A DNA stretch of 64,000 nt from Lasiosphaeria ovina (taxonomy: Eukaryota > Ascomycota > Sordariomycetes > Sordariales > Lasiosphaeriaceae). Under the pieces are notes generated by a model that saw only the letters and a program-made list of their open reading frames with translations, did no database searches and was not told where the DNA came from. The stretch is taken from assembly GCA_033439765.1 (NCBI GenBank), contig JAULSN010000004.1, positions 3,048,001 to 3,112,000 of the forward strand. Direction: 5' to 3'. The position numbers and the translations under genes were made by a program. Positions 1 to 10,263 of this stretch are shown here, one piece after another; the first letter of the stretch is position 1, and every line of letters starts with the position of its first letter.

Positions 1-2737
1 CAGCCCAAGTCGACGACAGGACGAAGGCACGAGCAACAAGGAAGGGCACGCGCCACCATGGTGCGTTGACAAAATTATCAAGGGGCCCCACCAGGTCTCC
101 CTGACATTGCCAAGGCTCGAGCTCTGTTGTCGGTGCGCTTCAGGGGGCTACCTTGCGCTACAAGGTAGCAGCAATCGACCTGTGTTCCTGAAAATTGTCC
201 CCGAATGAAACCCAAGAATGTGCAACTGTTCACTTATTATACAAAACGATCTCACTTTTCCACTCCATCCGCGAGCCAATCCTCTCTCGCAACGGCCGTA
301 GCCTAGGCATACAGCAGACTTTCGGATCAGCATGATCCTCCACCCGCCAGAGGGGGTGTAGGCCTGATTTATCTGGATTACTCGAGCAACTGGTGTGGAC
401 AATCTGCAGTGTCTTGGGCTATGATGTCTTGGCGTCATAAGTGGCTGGCTATTTACTTCAGCTCAACTGACGACAGAGACTCAACGTTCACGGAAAGAGA
501 AAGTCTTTTCCTACCGTAGGCCACATCTATTTCTACTGTAGCCCCACTGCGCCAAGACGCACTAGAACTAATGCCTAGCGCCACGCACTAAGTACGAAGG
601 CTGGGGCAAAAAGTAAGGGTCACCTTCCCCAGTGCCAGGTTCAAGCCTGCTTGCAAGCCACATTTGCACATGACGACGAGCCTAACGAGCCTCACGATGA
701 ACCTCACCAGCCTGGCCCTCTTTCTTCGGTTCCTACGGCAGATCACAAGCTTCTTGTTGCACGTGATCTAGGTTGACAGCGCATTGAATTGTCTGGCTAA
801 GTAGGGTCTAGAGTACAGATAAAAAAGCGTCTTCTTATACCCAAGAAGACCACTGTAATTCCTCACGGAAGTCCGTAAACAGGGCAGGCATTCCGGGCAA
901 AAGGAATGCCGTAGAAGAAATGAAGGAGTTCCAGGTGTAAATAATGCCGGGATTAGAGGCCATCCCGGGCGTAAGAAAGGAAGAAAAATAGGCATTTGAA
1001 GTGGGGTTGACCTGGGCATGTAATGTGGGCAGGCGACACTTCTTAATCACCACTACGATACATTCAACGAGCTATTTGAGGACCTCAAACACTGGGCTTC
1101 AACTCTCGGCTTTGGTATACTGAAGCTTCGTTCAAATAACTACATTAAGGATTTTGGTCCCAGCTACATTATTATCACCTGCCAGAAGCACGGCACCTTG
1201 GATTGCACCTAGGTCAATTGGTCACGCTGTGAGAGTCGGTCGCGCCGGGTTAGGACCGGGTTTTATCAAGGTAAATAGTGAGGCTCGCAGAGAGTGTGGG
1301 CGATGCACGCGCACGACTTGTGGGTTGAGTGCACTCAATTGACCGAATTTGAATTGGTTCAGGATTGATTGCTTGATTGGTCTCTTCGGCTCTGTTGAAG
1401 ATACCTGTATTATATATATATGGATGGTGGTGAGGTGTCTATCCCTTTCTTGCTGAGCCGAGCTACGCCGGCTGAATCACCGAGCCACGCCGGCTGACTA
1501 ATACCGAGATACGCCGAGCTACGCCAGCTAAGCTATCCGTACCTCTCTCTCGAATAGTTAGAGCTGCTAAACTGCGTGCTCCTGGCAGGTCTGAACGCAG
1601 CACCTGCATAGAGTTGCTGCAGTGGGCTCAGGTACTGCAAACTAGACGTTACAGAAGCGGTATCGTAGGTGACGGTATCGGGCTAACGTATCGGGTTGTA
1701 CAAAGTACGTCGGAGGGACCCGAAACACTAGTTACAACAACAGGACTGAGGGAAACAAGACGGCCAACTCTGTGGGACTCTGCCACAGGGACCAAACTAG
1801 AGGGAACTCTGCCCTGTAATCAAGCCTGCACCAAGACTTCAGAGAACTCTGCCCAGTAGTTGACCTCACCAAGACCGTAGGAACCATGCCGTGTAGTCGA
1901 GCTGCTGTGGGTCCATAGTAGTGGAAATTGTATCGCCAGTTCTATAACCGGAGGGTGAAATTGGTGAGCCGGACCGTGGTGTGGAGATCTAGGTCAGAGT
2001 CAGAAGGGTTGGTCGTGGGATGAGGGCCATTCCTGGGTAGCAGGCGGTCAGAGATGGACTAATTTCTCGTGAAAAAGTTGAAAGCAACCGATACCACTGA
2101 ACCTGGGGTGGGATACAGCTGATCCTCCTGCCGGGAACTTGAGGAGCAGGTTGGCCTGGAGGGGTTTATTATCACGCTTGCATGACTTCGGCTAGGTGAG
2201 GTCGGGAAGTGGTTCAAGACTCTTTTTTCCCTGGCAAGCGGCACAACGCAGTACAGAGCTAGCTACTGCTCATCCGTGCCATGATCCCAGTGTTTCCAGT
2301 TGCGGAGCTTGTATAGGTCCTCGGAGAAAAGAACTTCAATTCTGTGAGGTTCAAGCACAGCGACGGGAGAGCCAAAAAGGGTGGTAAATTCGTAGTAGTT
2401 TCCCCTGGTTAGCTATGTATGTTGGGACTCTGGGAGGGGAACCTAAGTACCTCCAAGTTCCGAAAAGTCACTATAAAAAGAGCTAGACGGCCCACTGAAA
2501 AGCCCAAGTATAGTCGAGGTGCCTGCTCTATATCCCCAGGTGTTAGGGGGGTTAGCGCAGACTGACTCCTACCTCAGTTGGGATTCTACTTGAACGGTAA
2601 ACTTACCGGCAATTAGTCTAAGAGGCCTAGCTTGGGTCAAGTGCCCAAACTCAAAATATACCCACCGACTCAGGCCCCCAGGCCGCCGCCCAATTATTAG
2701 TCTAAAGGATCATCGTTCCCGCTGAGAACTGGAAAAT
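1..2737. other. Repeat-like, gene-poor DNA
   Basis: No convincing gene is visible; all open frames are short and lack conserved motifs. Around 1460-1530 a degenerate phrase of the type gccgagctacgccggctga recurs several times, and 1740-1900 contains repeated 'aactctgcc' phrases. This looks like decayed repetitive DNA, possibly LTR-related, but I could not define element ends, target duplications or a primer-binding site. Confidence 0.4.
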
Positions 2738-2752
2738 GCACCGCCCGCTGAA

Positions 2753-3300
2753 TTGCGAACACTAGACGGCAATGCTCAGAACACCTCGCAATCAACCCCC
2801 AGCAACCGCAGCGGAACGATAATGGCCACGCACTGGAGCCCTGGTCCACCCTCGGCGTACGAGCAGCACAACCTCCTGTACGAGGAATTCAGTGGGTACA
2901 GAAAAGGAGGCTTCCATCCAGTCAGCATTCATGACATCTTCTAGAGAACTCTGACCAAGTACACTGTCTTCTACAAACTCGGCTACGGAGGCTTTGCCAA
3001 TGTGTGGTTAGTCAAGGCGACCAACACCATCCAAATGGGCACAAGGTACGTTCGATTATTCATTCTGGACGGCCAAGAATCCGACCCAGACTGATGCCGT
3101 CTCCAGAATCTCAGGTGAGAGTCTGAGAAGCCGGTGGTTCTCGCTGAAGATCCTCAGTGGCGACGCCTCCTAGTCCTAGAAAGCAGCGCATGAACGAGCC
3201 GGTCTGGGTAAGGCTGTCTGTCCACCACAAAGTACGGCCATCTTCGGAGAATTTTCTTCAAACCTTCTCAACAGATAACAAATTCATCAATACCGAGTGA
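2753..3300 (+). pseudogene. SRPK-type protein kinase remnant (N-terminal part)
   Basis: Translation shows a stretch typical of the N-terminus of fungal SR-protein kinases: an E-E-F-x-x-Y-R-K-G-G-F-H-P-V region, then, after an in-frame TAG at about 2942, a glycine-rich loop (KLGYGGFANVWLVKA). About 100 nt downstream another frame gives 'LKILSGDAS', which resembles the beta-3 strand that carries the ATP-binding lysine in SRPKs. The frames are separated by stops and nothing resembling the catalytic HRD or DFG motifs follows. I read it as a truncated, decayed kinase copy. An intron could explain one frame change but not the stop inside the N-terminal motif. Confidence 0.55.
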
Positions 3301-3742
3301 AACACTGTCTTACTTTAGACGTATATCCGGTATTCGCCGCGTTCAGTCTTGCTAAGAGAGAGAGCACCGATGCCACCGAGACAGGGGGCGCAGATATCCC
3401 CTCGTTTCTAGCAACCTGCACAGCAGCGCCGATCATTCTTGTTCACGCCGACACCAACCTGACTCCAGAGTTTCCATAGCTGCCTGCTGTCTGCGCTTGG
3501 CCAAGCTTCTTATCTAACTGCAACCGCCTCGAAACCAACAGTTGATCCCATCAATGCTGCCACCCCAATACTGCGGCGCAAAATAGGTACTGTGAAGAAA
3601 TGCAGCACGAACAGGAGAGGAGAATGTGGCAAACAGAATGCGTGAGGTAATTTACCTTTGGCTAAGCACCTTTGGAAGCGCGGCGTGATAAGGGGAACGC
3701 ATGTTTCATGCCTGTAGATTCACCAGTGTACCTAGATACCGA
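3301..3742. other. Intergenic, nothing recognised
   Basis: This lies between the kinase remnant and the stop codon of the downstream minus-strand gene. It has only short open frames with no recognisable motif. Confidence 0.4.
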
Positions 3743-4591
3743 TTATGCACAAGTTAGCCCCTTATACAAGAACCCGCCTTTCTTCTGTAACAAAATCTTC
3801 TGCATCGAAGTCCTCATGCCACTCGTATGCTCCTCCAACTCCCGCGCAGTCGGGCTCTTGTTGTGTGTATTCTTCAGATAGTCCTCGCTCTCGTACGCGG
3901 CAAGCGTCCACAGCTTGTCCTTGTTCACGGGGTCCGTGTATATCCCAAACGCAAGAGTCCCGCTCTCGTTGCGCGATGCATCTACTTCCTCCTCCCAGTG
4001 GTCAATGACGTGGTGGACGCCGCCTTCCATGTAGGTCTGGGCCTCGACGACGATGTACGGGTCGGCGACCTTGGCGAACTCGGGTTTCACGAAGCTCTGG
4101 CCGCTGATGACGGTGAAGTTCTGGACGGTTGGGTTCTGGGTCCAGATGTTGGGGATGTCCTGAGACCACTTCAGTAATGAGGTCGACACGATGTCGGCCG
4201 CGAGGTGCTTGTTCAAGGTTTCGTTATCGTCGTATCTGCATGTCGTGTCAGCTCAGCTGCGAATTTCTAGCTCGACAAATTACTCACTGTTCGATCGAGT
4301 ACGCCGTAAGGTTGTCGCCGCCGCCACGGGGTATGACGAGCGCGTACTTGGTCACGCCAGGTTCGTTCGTGCATGACCAACGAGATATGTTGTCCATGCG
4401 GCTGATCAACTGAGGTAGATTACTGTTAGCTACTGCTCCGAGCAAGCTCTTGAATTGAGCTCTATATTTACCTCATCTCTGAACACGGTGCTGGACGTTG
4501 GGAACAATGTGAAAAAGAACACTGGAGCTCCCGCGGCCGATACGTGTTGAATCGACAAGCCGAGTGGGACCAGCAGGCTGAGAAAATGCAT
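3743..4591 (-). CDS. Secreted ABM-like (dimeric alpha-beta barrel) protein, 3 exons
   Basis: The exons are 4591-4472, 4409-4288 and 4235-3743 (120+122+493 nt, 244 aa). Introns start GTAAAT and GTGAGT and end in CAG. The product starts with a hydrophobic segment of about 20 residues (MHFLSLLVPLGLSIQHVSAA) that fits a signal peptide, so it is probably exported. The mature part resembles two consecutive antibiotic-biosynthesis-monooxygenase-like modules: an early segment with FFTLFPTSS and a later one running from a VVEAQTYMEGG-like strand to a W-x-L-A-A-Y-E-S strand and a T-x-E-x-x-E-H-T-x-x-M-R end. The fold assignment is inference from general pattern, and no catalytic residue can be named. 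The start is chosen because it gives the signal peptide and an uninterrupted spliced frame. The family is often of unknown function. Confidence 0.75.
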
Positions 4592-5855
4592 GGTGACAAT
4601 TAGATTCCGTCTTCCACCTGGTGTTAGTATTTACCTTGCAGGCTACGGGCAACTCTTACGGACGAAGAGCGGGCTCGCTTTTATAACTGCTAGTTTGGGC
4701 TCATACAGGCTATATAGCTATTTGCCGTTTCCATACTGGCAGTAACCTCTATCCCTTCTGGTTAAGATGTGTGACCTTGAGCAAGTTATAATTGGGTGGG
4801 GCATTTGGATGTATTCAGAATAAATGAAATGCAACTGCCGCGTGGTCGGTGCTGCCCCGGGGAACACATTTATCCCTGGACCCTTGCATCGATTTAGAAT
4901 ATGTGGCTGGCCCCGCATATACCAGGCCGACCGGCCTGGTGCAGCCTAGCCGGGGCAGAGGTGGATGATCCATGGGCTCCACTATTCCAGACCATCACCT
5001 TCCTATATATATTCCGCCGTGGCCAAGATAGCTAAGAGGTTAGGGATTCGCATATACGACTTTTGCTCGGGCCGAGTTAATAGACGTGACTACCTGGTAG
5101 TCTACCTTCAAAAAGAAATCTCCTAATTAGCGTTCGAGGACGGTTGGTCTAAAATCAGGGTCGCTTCAGACTCGGCTCACCTTCGTTCACCCCGGCTCAG
5201 TCTCCGCTCGCCATACTACGAAATTATCAACTTTACGTAACTCTCTAGGAGACGAATTTTCGGCCTTGCTTTCCTAATGGTCTGAAAGAGGGGCCAAGTA
5301 AGCGGGACCTATTCCTATTGGCCTCGCTAGTAGTAATAACCTTCAAAACGGAGGCTTAGAAATGGTTCTAATAGCCTAACTTATTCACTCCCCGTTTAAA
5401 AAGTTTTATAAAGTTAAGATTTCACCTTGCCAGGGCCCGAGAAATGGCCCACCCTTCAATGACTGTACCTCGCACGGGGCAGCGATGCAGTGACATTTAT
5501 CGGCAACATTCATACTCGGATGGACGGTCTCTTCGCCGCTTTATCCTTGGTCGGGAGGACGGTATCGGGCGTTAGAGGCACGGCGACATGTAAGCCCAGT
5601 TCTAGTCCACTGCTGCACACTGCCCAAACCCTGTGAGCCCCAGAAATAGGTGTCGGTGTCTTCTTCGCGCGCACTTGACACGAGTTCTACGGGGCATTTT
5701 GGCTGAACTGCCCACCCGCGGGTGACCGACCATTATGCTTTATTCAAGTACGCATTTAATTGCGACTTTGGTTCGCAGGCTACCATAATGGACATTCGAT
5801 ATAATTACGAGAAAAGTACTTGACATTCCTGAATAGCGCCATATTTTCCTAGCCG
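4592..5855. other. Intergenic region with a dispersed repeat
   Basis: No gene is seen. The stretch 4921-4940 contains an 8-bp inverted repeat (accaggcc-gacc-ggcctggt). From about 5133 to 5415 the sequence matches, in reverse orientation, the segment near 34.5-34.8 kb; see the repeat entries. Confidence 0.5.
5133..5415 (+). repeat. Degenerate dispersed repeat, copy 1
   Basis: The reverse complement of 34541-34771 aligns here in the same order over its whole length. Good blocks are a 'gaggacggttggt..aaatcagg.tcgcttca' region at 5137-5168, 'acgaaatt..caactttacgt' at 5218-5238, 'cttagaaatgg' at 5354-5365 and 'tattcactccccgtttt' near 5381-5397. The two copies differ by many transitions and some indels, as expected for an old transposon-derived repeat or one mutated by RIP. 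No coding capacity is visible. Confidence 0.65.
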
Positions 5856-8378
5856 TTACGAAATCAAAAAGGTCACCGTGTCGTCCTCTCCCGTCCCAAC
5901 CAAGGCCTCACCATTCATCACACCCGGACAATACGCTTCGCCAACAAGGCGGCACCTCATAACCTTTCCGAGTGGCAGTGCCACCTCATCACTGCAGACC
6001 CCTTTATCCCCATGCCCATCGTCCTCCTTGTCTTTTCTCACGATAAACGGCACACTCCCCCCAAACAACACCACCACCATGTCTCCCTGTTCCACGTCTT
6101 GAGGGGCCAACCCGACGCGACCCTCACGTGTGAGGTACAGTCTTCTGCCCCGATTGCGCGCAATATTCTCCTTGTACTCGGTCATGCTCCAATGGTTGAC
6201 CAGCTGCATATCCAGATCACGAATCATCTCTTGCTGCCCAGTACTAGTGGTTTTATCATTTCCACGGCCTGTTGGCAAAGCAACGGTTACACGCTGCTGA
6301 CGAAAGGCCAGGACGATCAGGTACAAGCGCACCCACGCCAGGGAGAGGGCAACCCCGATGACGTCGAGGGGAAACAAGATGTATCGGAGCGAGGTGAGGG
6401 CAGGTGCCGGGAGAAAGGCCGCAAGCCATGACGACTCGTAGGCGCCCGGACTGTGCAGGCGCCAGATGTTTGAGAACGAGGTGTAGGTCTCCCGCGCCTG
6501 CTCGGCGCGCACATTGATCGTGCCGGTTTTCTGGAGCTCGTTGTACAGCGCCTCGAGCGGTAGGTCGTCTAGACTGTTGTCCTTCCTGTCAAGAGTGCGG
6601 CCGCCGTCGGTGAGCCGAAGCGCAGTCTGGAGACGTTGTTCAGACGTGAGGCTGTCCCGGCGGACCGTGGCCGCGTCCTCGAGAAACAAGTCGGTTTCAT
6701 CAAAATAACGCTTCAGCGCGGCGTAGTCGAGGAACCTGTCGGCATCGCGGCGGATCTGTGTCTCGCCGACTTTGAGGATTCGGTCGTCGACGACGACGCC
6801 GCGAATGCGGAGGGTTGATCCTCTAATGACGGCTGGTTTATCTCCTACTGGGCTCAGCACGGCATAGTCGCGGCTAGCTGCATAGCGAGGCCCGTCCGTC
6901 AAGCTCGCGTACCCGTGCGGGATGCGCAGGCGACCGATGGACCAGTCAGGCACCCACGACGGCAGGGTTTCGAGGCTTGTGTCCTCATTCTCCGCCTTCT
7001 CCTTGACCCCTTTCTTTTTGTCCATTTCCTTCTGGGCAAAGAGAAGTATGTCCACGTCATGCTTTACTTCGTGCCTAACAAGTCCAATATAGGCCTTGGC
7101 CGCGTCGCCATAGTCCAAATAGTCAAACAGCCCTGGGTCCTTTAGCAGTCCGAGCAGTCCAAAGACGCGGTCTTTGGGCTGGCTGGCGCCGACTTTGTCG
7201 TTGTCGCCATTGACGTTGTATTTTTTCACTAGCGCAACCAGCGAGGTTTCGCGGGAGAGGCCAAAGACGCCCTGTATCGCGGCGCGCTCCTTGCCGATCG
7301 AGAGGTAGGGCCGCGCAAACTCGAACACGTCATTCTGTAGAACTAGCTCGTTCATGGGCAGCTTCAATTGCGGCTGCTTCACGCTTGCCAGGAGGCCCCG
7401 GGTTCGGCTGCAAAGGCAGTAAAATAAGAAGGTGGCGCGGAAAAAGTCGAAGCTGAGCATGCGGTTGCCGCAGAGAAATACCCCCACGGGCGCCAGGGCG
7501 GCTTCCTGAATGATCCAGAGCCGGCCAAACCACGGCCGCCGGAGCACCTCAGCGTACCCGGTGACAGGGAAGCGCAGGCAGTCTTCCTCAGTGACGGCGC
7601 AGAATCGTTTGACCACGCCTTGGTCGTTTTCGTCGTCGCCGTCGTCACCGTCCGGGGACGAGACTTTGGCCTGCTGCTGCTGCTGCGTACCAGACTGTTG
7701 TTCTGCTCCAAGGGCGGCGCGGTGTTCACACCAGTCCACCACGGCCGTGTGGATCTTGCCGCGGCGATCTGGATCTAACTGTGCAGTTTCACACGCGACG
7801 CCGTCTTGTCTGCGGCAGAGCGTGTCGGCAAAGTCAAAAAAGCCATCCGAGCCCCGGCTGCTGGGCCCCAACCAGACAATGACGCCGGCGGCCTGGTGAT
7901 AGATTCTGCCCATCAGGCGGACTTGTGCCGCTACCTCCACCTCATTCTCTTGGTTGACGCAAATCTGATCGGCAAATAAGGGGAGACGACACTCGGACGA
8001 CACACTGGATATCTTGTTCTTCCAAATCGCCGTCAGAGCGAGGAACAGGTTCTCGTTGATGGATTTCACTCGCTCTTCTCCGTATTCCGTCTCGATGACA
8101 ACACGATGCCGCCGCCCCGTTTTGGCCCCCCACGCATAGGAAAGAGCTTCGTAGCGGCGGCTGCTGCTGCTGCTGCTGCTGCCGACGCCATCGGCGGGAC
8201 CTCGTTCATCAAGGCCGATGGTGACGATCCTGATGTGCAGAGTCTCTTTTGTGTACGGCCAGAATCCGGAGCAGTCGAGTCCTTTCAACTCAATGGCCCG
8301 GAAGCTCCCTCGCGATGGTAAAGGTTTGTATTTGTAATCCAGTCCTCCGTCGCTCGCTTTTGTCGCTGGAGATGTCAT
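5856..8378 (-). CDS. HET domain protein (heterokaryon incompatibility), 840 aa
   Basis: This is one intronless frame. Near residues 76-84 it has YEALSYAWG, the signature opening of the HET domain. A D-Q-I-C-V-N-Q-E-N motif and M-G-x-I-Y-x-x-A-x-x-V-I-V-W-L-G follow around residues 135-172, and RPWFGRLWIIQEAAL near residue 285, so all three HET blocks are present in order. Between the second and third blocks lies an inserted low-complexity part rich in Q, D and E. A poly-serine run from a (CTG)n tract at about 8159-8182 precedes the domain. The C-terminal half holds a W-V-P-D-W-S motif common in HET proteins and a hydrophobic stretch near residue 670. HET proteins trigger growth inhibition or cell death when non-self alleles meet; the partner of this one is unknown. 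It is intact, unlike the HET copy at 13951-15960. Confidence 0.93.
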   Translation of the reverse strand: MTSPATKASDGGLDYKYKPLPSRGSFRAIELKGLDCSGFWPYTKETLHIRIVTIGLDERGPADGVGSSSSSSSRRYEALSYAWGAKTGRRHRVVIETEYGEERVKSINENLFLALTAIWKNKISSVSSECRLPLFADQICVNQENEVEVAAQVRLMGRIYHQAAGVIVWLGPSSRGSDGFFDFADTLCRRQDGVACETAQLDPDRRGKIHTAVVDWCEHRAALGAEQQSGTQQQQQAKVSSPDGDDGDDENDQGVVKRFCAVTEEDCLRFPVTGYAEVLRRPWFGRLWIIQEAALAPVGVFLCGNRMLSFDFFRATFLFYCLCSRTRGLLASVKQPQLKLPMNELVLQNDVFEFARPYLSIGKERAAIQGVFGLSRETSLVALVKKYNVNGDNDKVGASQPKDRVFGLLGLLKDPGLFDYLDYGDAAKAYIGLVRHEVKHDVDILLFAQKEMDKKKGVKEKAENEDTSLETLPSWVPDWSIGRLRIPHGYASLTDGPRYAASRDYAVLSPVGDKPAVIRGSTLRIRGVVVDDRILKVGETQIRRDADRFLDYAALKRYFDETDLFLEDAATVRRDSLTSEQRLQTALRLTDGGRTLDRKDNSLDDLPLEALYNELQKTGTINVRAEQARETYTSFSNIWRLHSPGAYESSWLAAFLPAPALTSLRYILFPLDVIGVALSLAWVRLYLIVLAFRQQRVTVALPTGRGNDKTTSTGQQEMIRDLDMQLVNHWSMTEYKENIARNRGRRLYLTREGRVGLAPQDVEQGDMVVVLFGGSVPFIVRKDKEDDGHGDKGVCSDEVALPLGKVMRCRLVGEAYCPGVMNGEALVGTGEDDTVTFLIS

Positions 8379-8945
8379 GTTGGGTGGAACTTACGAGGAA
8401 CAACACTGAATTATCAAGCTCGAAAACCAAAGAAGAGGAGGCTTTTCAAATTTGGGGTGATAACCGAATTACCCAAGTGTTTAAGCTACAGCGAATGTGT
8501 TAATACATGGGGTAATTGTCCATGGGTTTGATATATCAGGTGACTGGAGAAACATGAAAATGACTCATTCCAGAAAAAAATGGTGTGACACTTGGGCCAG
8601 CCTGGCGTTGACATTTTATCACCTATTGGACGGCTGAGGGTAGCGCTAACACTGTGCATGATGGGCTGAGGGCTGACCGCTTATGTAGACGCACACCGAT
8701 GTCCTTCCAGTCGGCTGAGGGTGTGCTCTTTTCTCGCGATATTGATGGCTGTCGGAAGAAGCCGATGCTCTGCATACGTGGCGCACATACTAAGCCACGT
8801 GTGGCCTTCAACAAGACCCGAATAAGCATACAAAGGAGGGTATCTAGGCTTTGCCCACCTCTCTTTCTTCTTCCGAATGCAAGTACTCTTTTACACACTT
8901 TCTACGTGCCCTTGCATGTAACAATGGCTATTACGGGTAATTAGT
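8379..8945. other. Promoter side of the HET gene; nothing else recognised
   Basis: This is non-coding sequence between the HET start codon and the hairpin array. The plus and minus open frames here are short and overlapping, without motifs. Confidence 0.4.
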
Positions 8946-9137
8946 CTGTCCTGACAGAGACTACTAGAAAGTCTAGTAGTAGTCTCTGACAGAGACTACT
9001 AGAAAGTCTAGTAGTAGTCTCTGACAGAGACTACTAGAAAGTCTAGTAGTAGTCTCTGACAGAGACTACTAGAAAGTCTAGTAGTAGTCTCTGACAGAGA
9101 CTACTAGAAAGTCTAGTAGTAGTCTCTGTCAGGACAG
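8946..9137. repeat. Palindromic tandem array: 5 x 35-bp hairpin units
   Basis: Five head-to-tail 35-bp units begin at 8952, 8987, 9022, 9057 and 9092, with no differences between units that I could see. Each unit contains inverted arms, AGAGACTACTAG and CTAGTAGTAGTCTCT, separated by a short AAAGT loop; the right arm has one extra TAG. The block is bracketed by CTGTCCTGACAG at 8946-8957 and its reverse complement CTGTCAGGACAG at 9126-9137, so its outer ends are also inverted. The array can fold as five small hairpins or as one large cruciform. It sits about 30 bp upstream of the open region that leads into the broken cysteine-rich gene. The function is unknown. Confidence 0.95.
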
Positions 9138-9319
9138 ATAGGAGGAGTTAAGCAACGAAGACATTTTGGGGCTCCTAAAGCTTGAGTATAGCCTCTCAAG
9201 GTTGGGGTTTGAGGAGGAGCCGACGAAGGAGGTAGAGGAAAGCCTGGTTTCAGCAACCAAGGCGATAGTAGAAGAGATGGAAGAAGTGTGGGCCTGGATT
9301 AGCTCGGTGATAAGATCCG

Positions 9320-10263
9320 TCGCTGGATCCAGGCGAAGAGTGCGCTCTGGGAGCCGACAACGGCAAGCAATCCGGGCTCCAACTGCACCGCCGACTGCGA
9401 GCTGGTTTGCCCCTGCGGCAATGGCAAGGTTGATCCAGGCGAAGAATGCGACCTCGGGTCAAACAACGGAAAACCAGGCTTTGATTGTATAGTCGACTGT
9501 AAGCTCCTTCCGCCTCCGTGTGGCAATGGAAAGCTGGATCCAGGCGAGGAATGCGACATCGGGCCAAACAACGGCAAGCCAGGGTCCAACTGCACCGCCG
9601 ACTGCTAGCTGGTTTGCCCCTGCGGCAATGGAAAGCTGGATCCGGGCGAGGAGTGCGACTTGGGCGCTGATAACGGAAAAGAGGGCTCCAACTGCACCAC
9701 AAGCTGCAAATTCGTGCGCAAGCCCCCCTTGCTGCGGCGACGGCCGCCTGGACGCAGGCGAAGAGTGCGACCTCGGGTTAGACAACGGCAAGCCCGGGTC
9801 CGACCGCACCGCCGACTGCAAGCTTCCTCTTCCTCCTCCCAGCTGCTGCGGCAACGGCATCGTCGAGCCGGGCGAGGCGTGCAACGAGGGTGCCGACAAC
9901 GGCAAGCCCGGCCACTCGCGCCGGACCAACTGCACGCTCGGCGACGGCGGCGGCGGCGCCTGCGCGGCGACGTGCGACCCCAACCCCGTGTACAACAAGT
10001 GCACCATCACGACGAGCTGCACCTTCTACCCGGCCAACGGCAAGGACTACTGCGCGTGCCGCGCCGGGTACCGCGCCGACGGCCTCGCGCCGACGGCCTC
10101 GCGCCGACGGCCTCGCGCCGACGGATGCGCGCCAGTTCCGCCTCCCGTGGTTCGGACAGGAGTACCGTGTCTTTGTGGCCCCTGGAGTCGAGTGTAACAC
10201 GCTCTGCAATGCGCCGTTTCCGGGGCCGGATAGTTGCCAGGAGGTGCCGGTGAAGGCGTGTTG
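9320..10263 (+). pseudogene. Cysteine-rich repeat (DUF4215 / Myxo_disulf-like) protein gene, broken
   Basis: At least five tandem modules of the form CGNGKLDPGEECDLG-x-NNGKPGSNCTADC can be read, about 30-40 residues each, with regularly spaced cysteines. The pattern matches disulfide-rich repeats best known from myxobacterial and protist surface proteins. After the modules comes a Cys-rich tail (TTSCTFYPANGKDYCACRAGY) and a last part in another frame ending SCQEVPVKAC. The frame is broken in several places: a shift in module 1 near 9370, a TAG at 9606-9608 where the near-identical earlier module has GAG, a one-base shift in a C run near 9725, and a shift caused by a 14-bp minisatellite at 10075-10124. 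No signal peptide or start is evident. It is either a decayed gene or, for the runs, partly sequencing error. Confidence 0.7.
10075..10124 (+). repeat. 14-bp minisatellite inside the cysteine-rich gene
   Basis: Three perfect copies of gccgacggcctcgc plus an 8-nt partial copy lie in the coding region. Because 14 is not a multiple of 3, copy number sets the downstream frame. With one or four copies the reading continues into the cysteine-containing C-terminus. With the three copies seen here it runs into a different frame. Confidence 0.9.

Noticed and set aside
4990..5095. Possible tRNA-derived SINE (gctaagaggtt resembles an A box)
   Set aside because: No B box or cloverleaf could be drawn and there is no poly-A end.
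9250..10022. Long minus-strand frames opposite the cysteine-rich repeats
   Set aside because: They repeat because the plus-strand modules repeat; translations have no regular cysteine or other motif.
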